A stretch of DNA of 64,000 nucleotides, taken from positions 1-64,000 of the forward strand of contig CAKPFG010000003.1 of assembly GCA_934153675.1 (NCBI GenBank). Reading direction: 5' to 3'. The translations under genes were made by a program, and so were the position numbers. Below the pieces are notes generated by a model, which worked only from the letters and a program-made list of their open reading frames with translations, made no database searches and was not told the DNA's origin. The DNA comes from an uncultured Bacilli bacterium. Lineage in GTDB: Bacteria > Bacillota_I > Bacilli_A > RF39 > UBA660. Below are positions 1 through 8,372 of the stretch, piece by piece. How positions within the stretch are numbered: the first letter of the stretch is position 1; every line of letters begins with the position of its first letter.

Positions 1-65
1 TGTATTAAGGCATTTAAAATTATGTTAGTTTCTATATTCTTAATAGGTAGTTTTATTTTTTTCAT
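1..65 (-). CDS. 5' end of an unidentified gene, cut by the window edge
   Basis: An ATG with a purine-rich GAGGAAG about 10 nt upstream opens a frame that reads MKKIKLPIKNIET and runs off the left edge after 21 codons. The sigma-A type promoter at 97-125 points into it. Too little protein is visible to assign a family; the basic, hydrophobic start resembles neither a signal peptide nor a known motif. It is called a gene because promoter, ribosome binding site and open frame line up, but only the first residues are available. Confidence 0.45.
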   Translation of the reverse strand, partial: MKKIKLPIKNIETNIILNALI

Positions 66-96
66 TATAACCACACTTCCTCTGTTTCTTATCTAT

Positions 97-125
97 ATTA
101 TATAGGAATATGGTTAATAAGTTAA
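97..125 (-). promoter_or_regulatory. sigma-A type promoter for the left-edge gene
   Basis: On the minus strand TTAACT and TATAAT are separated by 17 nt. The predicted start of transcription lies about 25 nt upstream of the ATG at 65. Confidence 0.5.
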
Positions 126-210
126 TTGTGCAATTTAGTAAAAGTTTTTCATAAGTCATACACTTATCAATTTATGTTTGTCTTATTTTCATTCATTTGG
201 TTCAATTCCT

Positions 211-981
211 TTATATTCTAAATAATTCAACTATTATTTTAGGAATAACTTCATTTCTTATTTTATGTCTATATTCATTTTCTTCTTCAGTTCTACCACT
301 ATATAATGACTTATTTAACACTGCGTTATCAGATATACAAAAAAGTGCAGTTACATTTATATTTAATAATTCATTGCATTTAAATAGATTAGCTGTTTCC
401 ATTTCTATAGTTTTTGAACCTAACTCTATAATTTTATCAATATGATAAAATTGTGCAAACACTGTATCAACACTAAAATTAGGAACATTATGATATTTAA
501 TATTTTCCTTTTTTAAAATACCAATCAATTTATTAGTAAAGTCTTTAGATAGGTACTTTTTCTTTAAAAATTCATCTTCTAAATTTCTATTTAAGTATCT
601 TGAAGCCCCGTCTCCACATATTGAATATTCAGGAACGACAATGTCTCCTATTCTAATATTTTCATCTAGTGATCCTGCAGATCCTAAGAATACTAAGTTC
701 TTACATTTTGTTACACCTAAAGATAATATAAAATCCATTATACCAGGAGCACCTATACGTTTTAATTCTATATATGAAAAGGAAAGATCATCTTTATAAA
801 AATTATAAACTTTTTCAGATACTTGTTCTATTTTAAAATTCATATTATCAAATATATCATGACTCCACCAAGGGGCTATTACAACATTTTCTTGAATTTT
901 TTCATATCCTTTTCGAATCTTTATATCTTCTTCAGTTGTACCATACTTTAAATGAGAATTTATTAAATCACTATAATTCAT
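211..981 (-). CDS. Nucleoside phosphorylase family protein (PNP/UDP type)
   Basis: Likely cleaves a nucleoside with phosphate to a free base and pentose-1-phosphate in the cytosol. The family is recognised from the central segment NLVFLGSAGSL followed by IGDIVVPEY (phosphate and ribose pocket of the PNP_UDP_1 fold) and from the METANLF element near residue 195, where the glutamates bind the ribose, with a following ISDNAV segment. The 256-residue length is normal for the trimeric/hexameric family. AGAGGTG sits 7 nt before the ATG. It stands alone, next to mobile-element debris. Substrate (uridine, purine nucleoside or other) cannot be told from sequence. With deoC at 26915 it could feed a nucleoside-salvage route, which is inference. 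Confidence 0.82.
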   Translation of the reverse strand: MNYSDLINSHLKYGTTEEDIKIRKGYEKIQENVVIAPWWSHDIFDNMNFKIEQVSEKVYNFYKDDLSFSYIELKRIGAPGIMDFILSLGVTKCKNLVFLGSAGSLDENIRIGDIVVPEYSICGDGASRYLNRNLEDEFLKKKYLSKDFTNKLIGILKKENIKYHNVPNFSVDTVFAQFYHIDKIIELGSKTIEMETANLFKCNELLNINVTALFCISDNAVLNKSLYSGRTEEENEYRHKIRNEVIPKIIVELFRI

Positions 982-1024
982 TATTTCACCTCTTTTTTAT
1001 AAGTGTTGCATAGGAATACAACCT

Positions 1025-1225
1025 CTAAATGCTAAGTATTTTTTCAGTATAATATTTGATTTGTGATAAATAACTTGTTAATTGTTCTTCAGAATCGGTA
1101 CTTACCCTTGCATAAGCGCAAACTTTTTTAAATTTTTTGTCAGTATTAATTTCTTCGATTATGAGATTATTTGCTTTAATAAACTCTACCTTTGACAATT
1201 TAACTTTCTTTTTAATTTGACATTT
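1025..1225 (-). pseudogene. Fragment of a large serine recombinase (N-terminal catalytic part)
   Basis: Minus-strand translation gives KKVCAYARVSTDSEEQLTSY followed by LSQIKYYTEKI and then a stop. This is the start of the resolvase/invertase catalytic domain of large serine recombinases; the Ser of ARVST is the catalytic nucleophile in that family. Upstream the frame is closed by a stop and there is no start codon with a ribosome site; downstream all of the remaining catalytic and DNA-binding domains are missing. It is a dead remnant of an integrative element. Confidence 0.75.
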
Positions 1226-1330
1226 ATTTTATGGCATGTCCTCATATAATTATACCTTATTTTTCACTGAATCTGTAGCTTTTTAATAGAATTTGCTAAT
1301 TTTTTCTTGTAAAAGTATTTTAAAAAAAGA

Positions 1331-1350
1331 AGTCCACAAAAGTTAGGCAC
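1331..1350. repeat. Possible terminal inverted repeat of the IS3-family remnant
   Basis: The minus strand reads GTGCCTAACTTTTGTGGACT, placed about 90 nt downstream of the IS3 transposase stop, where the right end of such an element is expected. It resembles the CTAACTTTT-G-GG core seen at ends of some IS3-family elements. No matching left end was found, so the assignment is tentative. Confidence 0.35.
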
Positions 1351-1403
1351 TAAGATTTATAATTGATATAATACCTGTTAATAATACTATAAGAATGTAC
1401 AAA

Positions 1404-1440
1404 AAATGTAGACTGTGTCTTTTTTAGACTGTCTACATTT
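1404..1440. repeat. Inverted repeat at the end of the IS3 transposase remnant
   Basis: AAATGTAGAC at 1404 and GTCTACATTT at 1431 form a perfect 10-bp stem with a 17-nt loop. It overlaps the stop codon (1439-1441) of the decayed transposase and could be its terminator or an element-internal hairpin. Confidence 0.6.
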
Positions 1441-2010
1441 ATTTTATCACTTCAATTTTGTACATTCTTTTGTTATTATACCAACTTTCTATAAACTCAA
1501 ATATTGCTAATTTTGCTTCTTCAAATATTTCATAATTATTAACATTTACTTCTTCTTTCTTTAATATGGTATTGAAACTCTCCATACTTGCATTATCATA
1601 AAGATAACCTTTTTTACTATATAAATGTTTTAGATTTAAGTTGGTTAATAATTGTTTAAAATTATTGGATGTATATTGACTTTCTCAATCAATTGGTATC
1701 ATCGAGATTTAATTTTCCTGCATGATTATATTTCTTAACGACAATACTTCTTAATCCTAAAATCATCATTCTTTTTGCAACTCTTTTTTGAGTAACATTT
1801 ATTCCTTTACTATTTAATATTTTATTAATTTTAGGAAAGCCATATCTTCCTTTTGATTCATCATATAATTTTTTATTATCATTAATGAACTTTATCTTAT
1901 CTTCTATTTTTTTTAGAATATTACTACTGCTTTTTTAAATATTTCATTTTCTATTTCTAATTCACGATTCTTTTTCTGTCATTTTAAAATTTCATCATTA
2001 TTATTCACAA
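1439..2010 (-). pseudogene. Decayed IS3-family transposase (OrfA tail plus OrfB pieces)
   Basis: Reading the minus strand in several frames recovers, in order, the OrfA leucine-zipper tail (NRELEIENEIFKKA), the OrfB HTH_21 segment (YDESKGRYGFPKINKILNSK and then VTQKRVAKRMM), a gap, and the C-terminal end of the DDE integrase domain (YLYDNASMESFNTILKKEEV, then FIESWYNNKRMY). Stops and frameshifts separate these blocks and most of the DDE core is deleted, so it cannot make transposase. The E of MESFN is the third catalytic carboxylate in the family. Sits beside the serine recombinase fragment: an old insertion hot spot. Confidence 0.85.
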
Positions 2011-2077
2011 ACTTTCTTTCTCATATTTAATATTATATAAGCTAAAAATAAATTTGTATAATCAAAATTAATAATAA

Positions 2078-2107
2078 TAAAAAAGCCGATATTTCTATCA
2101 GCAAAAA
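2078..2107 (-). terminator. Rho-independent terminator
   Basis: On the minus strand GCTGATA and TATCGGC pair (one G-U) around a 4-nt loop and are followed by TTTTTTATT. It ends the transcript of the gene at 2120. Confidence 0.75.
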
Positions 2108-2119
2108 CTTAAACTTATA

Positions 2120-3490
2120 TTAATATTCATTATTTTCTATTTTTCTTATTTTTTGTTTATTAATTTTATCTTGTCTATTTAATTTATTATTAATATTATC
2201 AATTTCATTTAGTTTTTTATTTAAATTTTGTTCTAATAAATTAAGTATGTCAATATTTCTTTGACCCAAATATGTATATTTTTTAATGCTTTTAATCTGC
2301 GCTAAAGAATCCATAATTAATAGTTCAGTTAATTTTGTTTTATCCTTAGTTTCTTTAATTTTATTTGTTAAATCCTCATATTTATAATCTACTTTAATTT
2401 CACTTTTTCTCTCAAGTCCATGACGTAACTCAGTAAGGCCCTTATTTATCAAAGCAGAACCTAAAGTAATATTAAATATATTTAACCCCGTAAATGGCAA
2501 GGTTAAAATGCCCGTTGCAAGAGAAAAACAAGATTTAATTATTCTTGAATAACCAGTTAATTTAGTTACCTCTTTTATCTCTTTAGTAACTCTTGTTACC
2601 TCACTATTCATCTTATTAACGATATCTTTGGCTTTAGAAACATCATTTTTTATCTTTTCTTCATTATTTTTAAGTTGTCTTATCTTAGCACCATCAAATT
2701 TATTCAAAATTTTTACAGTTTTTTTTGAATTTATTTTTTTATTTTTTATATTTTTATTAACTTTTTTTAATCTAACTTTTTCGATTTCTGAATCATTGAA
2801 TTTCTTAATTACTGGATTAGTTTCAGTTTTGCTATTTATTATACCGATGTTCTTTTTAAATTTTACACTATTTATTTTTTTTACTACTTCAAGATTTTTT
2901 TTCTTTTGTCCTAATTTATTTTCATAATAATTAACAAGTTTCTTTGTATCATCTATTGATTTTTGATTATTTTCAACCCTTGCATCCAATTTTTTTATAT
3001 CTATATCTAATCCTAATTTAGTTACTTCTTCTTTTAAGGACTGAATAGATGAATTTATATTATCAATTATTTTATTTACAGATTGTTGATGAGAATGTGG
3101 ATATTTCATATTTATACTAATAATATCTAAATCTTTTTTTGTTTGATTTAATATATTTAAAGAATTATTAACTATATTTTTTTTATTTTCTATTTTTTCT
3201 ATTTCTTTTATATCTATCCCCCTTTTTTTTACTGGTTCTATTACATAATAGTCATATTTATTAAAATCGAATTTTTCTTTTTGTAAATCTACCTCTAATA
3301 CATTTCTACCCATTTTTTTTATATCACGATAATTTTTAATTTCTGGCCTTTGATGATATATTAACTGTATTTTTGTTTCTCTTTTTATTAGTTTATTTTT
3401 TAATAGCTTAATTTTAAATCGCTTTCTATATAAGAAACTAATTAATCTATCTTTTATAGAACCTTTTACTCTTCCAGATTCCGAATCCAT
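2120..3490 (-). CDS. Unrecognised coiled-coil protein with a hydrophobic hairpin
   Basis: I do not recognise a family. The protein is about 456 residues, very Lys/Asn/Ile/Glu-rich, with long heptad-like stretches across roughly residues 85-235 and 255-310, one Gly-containing hydrophobic stretch of about 35 residues near 320-355 (CFSLATGILTLPFTG and onward), and another coiled coil to the C-terminus. This could be a membrane hairpin between two coiled coils. Start: the longer frame begins at a GTG (3502) that is itself part of a GGGTGGT ribosome site; the ATG at 3490 is 6 nt after that site and the promoter at 3506-3533 leaves almost no leader, so the ATG is chosen. Single-gene unit with own promoter and terminator. 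It adjoins mobile-element remnants, so horizontal origin is possible. Confidence 0.7.
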   Translation of the reverse strand: MDSESGRVKGSIKDRLISFLYRKRFKIKLLKNKLIKRETKIQLIYHQRPEIKNYRDIKKMGRNVLEVDLQKEKFDFNKYDYYVIEPVKKRGIDIKEIEKIENKKNIVNNSLNILNQTKKDLDIISINMKYPHSHQQSVNKIIDNINSSIQSLKEEVTKLGLDIDIKKLDARVENNQKSIDDTKKLVNYYENKLGQKKKNLEVVKKINSVKFKKNIGIINSKTETNPVIKKFNDSEIEKVRLKKVNKNIKNKKINSKKTVKILNKFDGAKIRQLKNNEEKIKNDVSKAKDIVNKMNSEVTRVTKEIKEVTKLTGYSRIIKSCFSLATGILTLPFTGLNIFNITLGSALINKGLTELRHGLERKSEIKVDYKYEDLTNKIKETKDKTKLTELLIMDSLAQIKSIKKYTYLGQRNIDILNLLEQNLNKKLNEIDNINNKLNRQDKINKQKIRKIENNEY

Positions 3491-3505
3491 AATACCACCC
3501 ACAAT

Positions 3506-3533
3506 ATTATATCACTATTATATTAAAATGCAA
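3506..3533 (-). promoter_or_regulatory. Promoter of the coiled-coil gene
   Basis: Minus strand TTGCAT, 16-nt spacer, TATAAT. The start point would fall within a few bases of the ribosome site, giving a leader of roughly 10-15 nt. Confidence 0.55.
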
Positions 3534-3554
3534 AAAAAGAAACTATACAGTTCC
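3532..3554 (-). terminator. Terminator folding across the lepB stop codon
   Basis: Minus-strand GGAACT and AGTTTC pair around GTAT and are followed by seven T. The TAG stop of lepB lies inside the stem-loop. Confidence 0.65.
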
Positions 3555-4052
3555 AATTTTATTAAATGGCCATATTCTAAATATAGGCCTACCTATAATA
3601 TCACTTTTTTTAATAAGTCCTACCCTATAATCTCTACTATCTAGAGAATTAGTTCTATTATCTCCCATAACAAAATAATATCCATCTGGTATCTTTTTCA
3701 TTCCAGTTAAATCATAAAGGGAAAAATCAGTTGTTATATCTCTAAAATCATCATGAACCCTTTTTCCATTTATATATAATATATTATTCTTTACTTCAAT
3801 ATTTTCTAAAGGAAGCCCCATAATTCTTTTAACAATTCTTTCTTTTTTACCATTAATATTTACATCTATAACTACAATATCATATCTATTATAATTATTA
3901 GTTAATTTATTTAATATTAATATTTGTCCATTTTTCAAAGTCGGATCCATAGATGATCCTGAAACTATAACTGGTGTTGCTATAAATGTTCTAATTAACA
4001 CAACCACAACTACAATTACAATATAAGGAATTAATTCTTTTAATATTTTCAA
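3543..4052 (-). CDS. lepB: Signal peptidase I
   Basis: Membrane-bound serine peptidase that removes signal peptides from exported proteins on the outer face of the membrane. One N-terminal membrane segment (residues 7-30) precedes the S26 boxes: SGSSMDPTL with the nucleophile Ser, RYDIVVID, KERIVKRIMGLP with the general-base Lys, and GYYFVMGDNRTNSLDSR. The 169-residue length is typical of Gram-positive type I peptidases. It follows rplS across a hairpin at 4066-4091, so it is probably partly co-transcribed with rplS; Bacillota commonly pair rplS with lepB. It would process exported proteins of this cell that carry classical signal peptides. Confidence 0.95.
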   Translation of the reverse strand: MKILKELIPYIVIVVVVVLIRTFIATPVIVSGSSMDPTLKNGQILILNKLTNNYNRYDIVVIDVNINGKKERIVKRIMGLPLENIEVKNNILYINGKRVHDDFRDITTDFSLYDLTGMKKIPDGYYFVMGDNRTNSLDSRDYRVGLIKKSDIIGRPIFRIWPFNKIGTV

Positions 4053-4065
4053 TTGTAATCACCTA

Positions 4066-4091
4066 CAAAAATAAGGCTCTAATAGCCTTAT
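4066..4091 (-). terminator. Hairpin terminator or attenuator at the rplS stop
   Basis: ATAAGGCT and AGCCTTAT form an 8-bp stem on the minus strand followed by TTTTTG. The rplS stop is inside the upstream arm. Read-through would supply lepB. Confidence 0.7.
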
Positions 4092-4441
4092 GCTCTTTCC
4101 TTAATTTTAGGAGTCTTAACTGATGCTCTAATATAATTTAATTTAGCCCTTCTAACTTTACCTTTTCTTACAACCTCTATTGAATCAATACGAGGTGAAT
4201 TTATTGGAAAAGTTTTCTCTGTTCCTATATTACCAGACATTTTTCTCACTGTAAAAGTCTTACTAATTTTTGAACCCTTAATAGCCATGACAAGACCTTC
4301 ATATACTTGAATTCTGGTCTTTACATTTCCTCTTGCATCTTTTTCATCAATTTTAATATTTACTTTTACAGTATCACCTACACGAAATTCTGGAATATCA
4401 GTTCTAATCTGTTTCTCAGTTACTTTTTCTATTAAATTCAC
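4088..4441 (-). CDS. rplS: Ribosomal protein L19
   Basis: Large-subunit protein at the 30S/50S interface. The family signature is clear: FRVGDTVKVNIKI near the start, RIQVYEGLVMA in the middle, then the conserved TVRKMSGNIGTEKTFPINSP and a basic end VRRAKLNYIR. 117 residues is full length. It has its own promoter (4505-4533) directly downstream of trpS, with a 5' leader of roughly 60 nt. In Bacillota some rplS leaders are L19-binding autoregulatory RNAs; I cannot confirm such a fold here. Confidence 0.97.
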   Translation of the reverse strand: MNLIEKVTEKQIRTDIPEFRVGDTVKVNIKIDEKDARGNVKTRIQVYEGLVMAIKGSKISKTFTVRKMSGNIGTEKTFPINSPRIDSIEVVRKGKVRRAKLNYIRASVKTPKIKERA

Positions 4442-4504
4442 AATGTCACAATCCTTTCTTTTATTCTATGTTCATAATATAATACCAGCGGAACACACAC
4501 ACTA

Positions 4505-4533
4505 ATAATATCATATTTTTCTATATTTAACAA
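4505..4533 (-). promoter_or_regulatory. Promoter of rplS
   Basis: Minus strand TTGTTA, 17 nt, TATTAT, just after the trpS stop. It gives rplS a leader of about 60 nt. Confidence 0.6.
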
Positions 4534-4540
4534 GTATTTT

Positions 4541-5623
4541 TCAATTTTTATATTTAATTATTTGCTCATTTTTAAATTTTTCATCAAAATAATTCATTCC
4601 CATTGCTTCTTTTACCTCTAAAAGCGTTTTTTCTGCATATTGATTTGCTAAAATAGAACCTTCCTTCAAAATATTGATAACCTCAGAGATTCTTTTTTCG
4701 TAGTATTTACGTCTATTTCTAATTGGTGTCAATAACTCTTCTAAAATATTATATAAAAACATTTTTATCTTCATATCGCCTAATCCACCAGTTTGATAAT
4801 GTTCTTTTAATTCTTGTAAGTTATTGTATTCACTTAAATATTTTTTAAAATGCTCATCTTTACAAAAAGCATCTAAATAAGTAAATACAATATTGCCATC
4901 AATATTACCAGGATCAGTAATTTTAATATGATTTGGATCAGTATACATACTTTTTACCTTTTTTAACACCGTTTGACTATCATCAGATAAATAAATACAA
5001 TTACCAAGCGATTTACCCATCTTCGCATTACCATCTATACCAGGCAACCTAAGGCAAACATCGTTATCAGGAATAATTGGTTTAGGTATAGACAATACAT
5101 CTTTATACAACCTATTAAACGAATGTACAATTTCTCTTGTTTGTTCCACCATTGGAAGCTGATCTTCTCCAACTGGTACTAATGTCGCTTTAAATGCTGT
5201 AATATCAGCCGCTTGACTTATTGGATAATTAGCAAATCCAACTGGAATTCCTTTATCTCCATCAAAGCCTCTCAATTTAATTTCCGACTTTACAGTGGGA
5301 TTTCTAAGTAATCTTGGAATAGTTACTAAATTCATATAATATATAGTAAGTTCTGGCAATGCTTTTATTTCTGATTGAATAAAAAAGATAATTTTTTTAG
5401 GATCAAGTCCTACTGACAAATAATCAAGCATAACTTCAACAATACTATCTCTAACTTTTTTTGGAGTTCCAAAATTATCTGTCAGAGCTTGTGTATCGGC
5501 AATCATTACAAAAAACTTATCATAGTCACTATTCTGTAATTCAATTCTTTTCTTTAAAGAACCAACATAATGTCCAATATGTAACTTTCCTGTTGGTCTA
5601 TCTCCAGTAAGTATAATTTTCAT
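4541..5623 (-). CDS. trpS: Tryptophan--tRNA ligase
   Basis: Class I aminoacyl-tRNA synthetase charging tRNA-Trp. The nucleotide-binding motif appears as GKLHIGHYVGSL near residue 12, and the mobile loop as GNAKMGKSLGN near residue 203, with Gly in place of the usual second Ser of KMSKS, as seen in several TrpRS. About 360 residues, slightly longer than the common 330, because of extra sequence in the catalytic core and a short C-terminal tail. Begins 7 nt after yqeY, so it is the last gene of an rpsU-yqeY-trpS unit. No T-box is visible, so amino-acid control of this synthetase is not evident. Confidence 0.95.
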   Translation of the reverse strand: MKIILTGDRPTGKLHIGHYVGSLKKRIELQNSDYDKFFVMIADTQALTDNFGTPKKVRDSIVEVMLDYLSVGLDPKKIIFFIQSEIKALPELTIYYMNLVTIPRLLRNPTVKSEIKLRGFDGDKGIPVGFANYPISQAADITAFKATLVPVGEDQLPMVEQTREIVHSFNRLYKDVLSIPKPIIPDNDVCLRLPGIDGNAKMGKSLGNCIYLSDDSQTVLKKVKSMYTDPNHIKITDPGNIDGNIVFTYLDAFCKDEHFKKYLSEYNNLQELKEHYQTGGLGDMKIKMFLYNILEELLTPIRNRRKYYEKRISEVINILKEGSILANQYAEKTLLEVKEAMGMNYFDEKFKNEQIIKYKN

Positions 5624-5630
5624 ATTTCAC

Positions 5631-6071
5631 CTACAAACTTAATTTTTCTTTAACTATTTGACTAACCATTTTCATATCCGTTCTCCCTTTTAGTTTAGGG
5701 TTTAAGTAAGCCATAATCTCTTTCATTTGTTTAATTGAAGTTGGTTTAATTTCATCAAATGCTAATTTTATAATATTAACAACCTCTTCTTTTGATAACT
5801 GCTTTGGCATATACTCATTTAATATTTCTATTTCCTGTTCTGTTTTAGTTATCAAGTCTTTTCTATTTGCTTTTTTAAAGTTTTCCATTGATTCCGAACG
5901 AGTTTTAATTTGTTTTGAAATAATTGAAATTATTTCATCATCGGTTAAATCAGCTTTTTTACTTATTTCTTCTAATTGTATAGCCCCTTTTAATAATCTT
6001 AAAGTTGCTAATTTATCTTTATCTTTGCTTTTCATTGCAATTATTATATCATTTAATATCTTGTCTTTCAT
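5631..6071 (-). CDS. YqeY/GatB-tail family protein
   Basis: Member of the YqeY family, an all-helical domain also found at the C-terminus of GatB, where it contacts tRNA in the amidotransferase. Seen here: MKSKDKDKLATLRLLKGAI at the start, the EEISKKADLTDDE turn, FKKANRKDLI and EIEILNEYMPKQLS, and the C-terminal GRTDMKMVSQIVKEKL, all diagnostic of the family. 146 residues is full length. The exact role of free YqeY is not settled. The position straight after rpsU (S21) is conserved in Bacillota and suggests a translation-related task. Confidence 0.9.
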   Translation of the reverse strand: MKDKILNDIIIAMKSKDKDKLATLRLLKGAIQLEEISKKADLTDDEIISIISKQIKTRSESMENFKKANRKDLITKTEQEIEILNEYMPKQLSKEEVVNIIKLAFDEIKPTSIKQMKEIMAYLNPKLKGRTDMKMVSQIVKEKLSL

Positions 6072-6109
6072 AGTTCCTCCTTTACATCTATTTAAAATTA
6101 AAGAGAAAG

Positions 6110-6304
6110 TTAATAATTATTTCTTTCTCTTTTTCTTGTATTTTTAATTCCTTCAGCTTTTTTTTCTCTTCTTCTAACGCCTGGTTTTTTATAACCCTCG
6201 TTTTTCTCACGAGCTTTCTTTAGGAGGCCTTCCTTGGCATTTTTTCTTCTCATATTACGTAAAGCACCATCTACATCGCCATTACGAACTATTACCTTGT
6301 CCAT
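6110..6304 (-). CDS. rpsU: Ribosomal protein S21
   Basis: Small-subunit protein near the anti-Shine-Dalgarno end of 16S rRNA. The 64-residue protein starts MDKVIVRNGDVDGALRNM, contains the basic KKAREKNEGYKKPGVRRR segment and ends with an Arg/Lys tail, all typical. The longest frame starts six codons earlier at a GTG, but that region is the ribosome site GGAGGG, so the ATG at 6304 is used. First gene of rpsU-yqeY-trpS, driven by the promoter at 6334-6362. Confidence 0.95.
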   Translation of the reverse strand: MDKVIVRNGDVDGALRNMRRKNAKEGLLKKAREKNEGYKKPGVRRREKKAEGIKNTRKRERNNY

Positions 6305-6333
6305 TAAAATCCCTCCTTTCACAAACTAGTAGT

Positions 6334-6362
6334 ATTATAACACCAAAGTATAAATAATACAA
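6334..6362 (-). promoter_or_regulatory. Promoter of rpsU-yqeY-trpS
   Basis: Minus strand TTGTAT, 17 nt, TATAAT, with a TG one base before the -10 (extended -10 in the recurring form GTGTTATAAT). Confidence 0.65.
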
Positions 6363-6392
6363 TAAATTTTTATTATTTTTGTGAAAAAAGAA

Positions 6393-6764
6393 TTATTTTG
6401 TCAAACTTTGTTTAATATTATAGAGATTTATAGTAATACTCGATTCTGAAGTTATATCAATATTTATTTTTTGGGCGTAATTATCTGTAAGAATAATTTT
6501 TGTATCATTAACCTCGTAACTTCCTTCGCCATAAGTTAATTCAAATACATCATTATTACATTCATATATAGAATATATTGCACTTTTATCTTTATTCAAA
6601 GTAACATAGCTTTCTTTTTTCTTATCTCCACATACAACTTCAAGTTTATATGTAGTATCTTTTTCTATATTTATATTATTCTTTACAGTTTTCTCTACTA
6701 CTGTTTTTTTGCCACAACCACAAATAAATATCATTAATATTAAAATAAAGAAACATTTTTTCAT
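6393..6764 (-). CDS. Small lipoprotein of unknown function
   Basis: The N-terminus MKKCFFILILMIFICGCGKK is a signal peptide ending in a lipobox (ICGC), so the mature protein would be a lipid-anchored protein of about 105 residues on the outer membrane face. The mature part has three further Cys (positions near 45 and 70) and beta-strand-like patterns such as YEVNDTKIIL; no family is recognised. Start: the longer frame begins at a GTG inside the ribosome site GTGAGGT, so the ATG at 6764 is taken. It follows the 529-residue gene by 18 nt and shares its transcript. Confidence 0.75.
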   Translation of the reverse strand: MKKCFFILILMIFICGCGKKTVVEKTVKNNINIEKDTTYKLEVVCGDKKKESYVTLNKDKSAIYSIYECNNDVFELTYGEGSYEVNDTKIILTDNYAQKINIDITSESSITINLYNIKQSLTK

Positions 6765-6782
6765 ATTATACCTCACTATATT

Positions 6783-8372
6783 CTATTCACATTCAAATTC
6801 TAAATATTTTTTCAGTTCTTTTTTTGAATCCAAAAACAAAGAACTGAAATCTTTATTTCTTCTATCAAGAGCATCGCGATTACGTTTATTATCAAGGAGT
6901 GCCTCTGCAATTGCATATCTATATCTTCTACCTTTAAAACTTGTATTATTACTCAATAAATTATAATCAATAGCAATATAAACATTTAAAAATTTTTCTT
7001 TTTTGTGCATCTTAATAACAGTAATATTACACATAAAAGTTTTATTATCAATAATATCAATGGCAATAGAACCATTAGTAGTATTTATAATAGGAACACT
7101 TGATATTATTTTTTGATTATCTTGTTCATAATGAATCTTGCCATTTTCTTCATTTTTTCTTAAAATCATAGTTTTATTTATATCATCAATAAGTTTCTTT
7201 ACCTCAGTCGAATTACAACCTTTATACTTATACGCCATATAACCATATAAATATGGAATTAACTTATGAATATTTACATCATTATAATTAATATTTATGT
7301 TATAACAAGCATTTTTTGAAAGTATATAATCTAATTGTTCTAAAATTTTATAGGTAAATTTGTTATTAATTTTTGTATTTTTTTTAAACGGTTTATTATA
7401 TTGTTCCAAATATATTTTATTTAAGCAATTTAATGCTTGTAGTTTAATATAACAAATATAATCAGTATCTTTATTGATTACTCTACCACTATATAAATAT
7501 TCATAATCACCTGTTATATTTACATCCTCATATTTATAATAATTATCATAATCAAAATATAACGAAGCATTATCATTAAAATATTTTAATATATTATCCT
7601 GCGTTAATATACAATAAAGAGATACGCTCACTATATAATACATATTTTTATCAACATAATTAGTGGCACTTTGATACTGATCATTTACAAAATTTTGAAA
7701 GTCAGTAGCATCATATGCCTTCTTTCTTTGTTTTAAAATACACTCTTCTATATAATCATTAATTAAAGTCGCGATTGATAAATTATAACTCATACCATTT
7801 ATTTCTTTACTAACACCAACATTACCTATTTTAGCTAGAAAAGGATTTACATATCCTAATGACGATTTAAAATTGTTATTACAAAAATTAATTAAACTTA
7901 AAGCATCCTCCTTGTTAAAAACTTCAACAATAAAATTATCACTACGATTGAACATAGATATTTTAGATGAAAAACTTATTCTACTACTTAAAAGATGCCT
8001 ATATATGTATGGAATAGTTTTAAGAATTGATGATTTTACTACAGGAATATAAACGCTAATACCCTCCATTACCCCTGGAATATTATCTTCCTTAAAAAAA
8101 ACATTAATCAAATGATATCCACCATTTATTGCATCTAAAAATCTAATGTTGACCTCTCTGTTTCTTTTTATAAAATAATCCTCATATTTTTTTATGCTTT
8201 TTAAAACAGATGATACTATTTTTTCAACATCAGAATCAATATCAGCACCGGGATTATCCACTTTAAGCGTACAAAGTTTATCAATAATTTCTGATTTTGT
8301 TGGTGGTTCTAATACACTTTTCGAATTAACACTATTAAAAAATAATTGTAATATTTCATTTATTGCATTCAT
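6783..8372 (-). CDS. Unrecognised 529-residue cytoplasmic protein
   Basis: No family recognised. No signal peptide or membrane segment is apparent, so it is probably cytoplasmic. The N-terminal 170 residues look alpha/beta (EGISVYIPVVKSSILKTIPY), the middle (about 200-420) is helical and rich in Asn/Tyr/Ile, and the last 110 residues look like strands (GSIAIDIIDNKTFMCNITVI) ending in a basic helix (RRYRYAIAEALLDNKRNRDA). Its ATG overlaps the stop of the 35-residue ORF upstream (ATGA), so the two are translationally coupled, and the lipoprotein gene follows 18 nt behind it. An envelope-associated task is possible from the lipoprotein partner, but this is inference only. Confidence 0.75.
   Translation of the reverse strand: MNAINEILQLFFNSVNSKSVLEPPTKSEIIDKLCTLKVDNPGADIDSDVEKIVSSVLKSIKKYEDYFIKRNREVNIRFLDAINGGYHLINVFFKEDNIPGVMEGISVYIPVVKSSILKTIPYIYRHLLSSRISFSSKISMFNRSDNFIVEVFNKEDALSLINFCNNNFKSSLGYVNPFLAKIGNVGVSKEINGMSYNLSIATLINDYIEECILKQRKKAYDATDFQNFVNDQYQSATNYVDKNMYYIVSVSLYCILTQDNILKYFNDNASLYFDYDNYYKYEDVNITGDYEYLYSGRVINKDTDYICYIKLQALNCLNKIYLEQYNKPFKKNTKINNKFTYKILEQLDYILSKNACYNININYNDVNIHKLIPYLYGYMAYKYKGCNSTEVKKLIDDINKTMILRKNEENGKIHYEQDNQKIISSVPIINTTNGSIAIDIIDNKTFMCNITVIKMHKKEKFLNVYIAIDYNLLSNNTSFKGRRYRYAIAEALLDNKRNRDALDRRNKDFSSLFLDSKKELKKYLEFECE

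Noticed and set aside
197..445. 82-residue plus-strand frame
   Set aside because: It lies opposite the nucleoside phosphorylase gene, has no ribosome site and a composition expected for the reverse of a coding strand.
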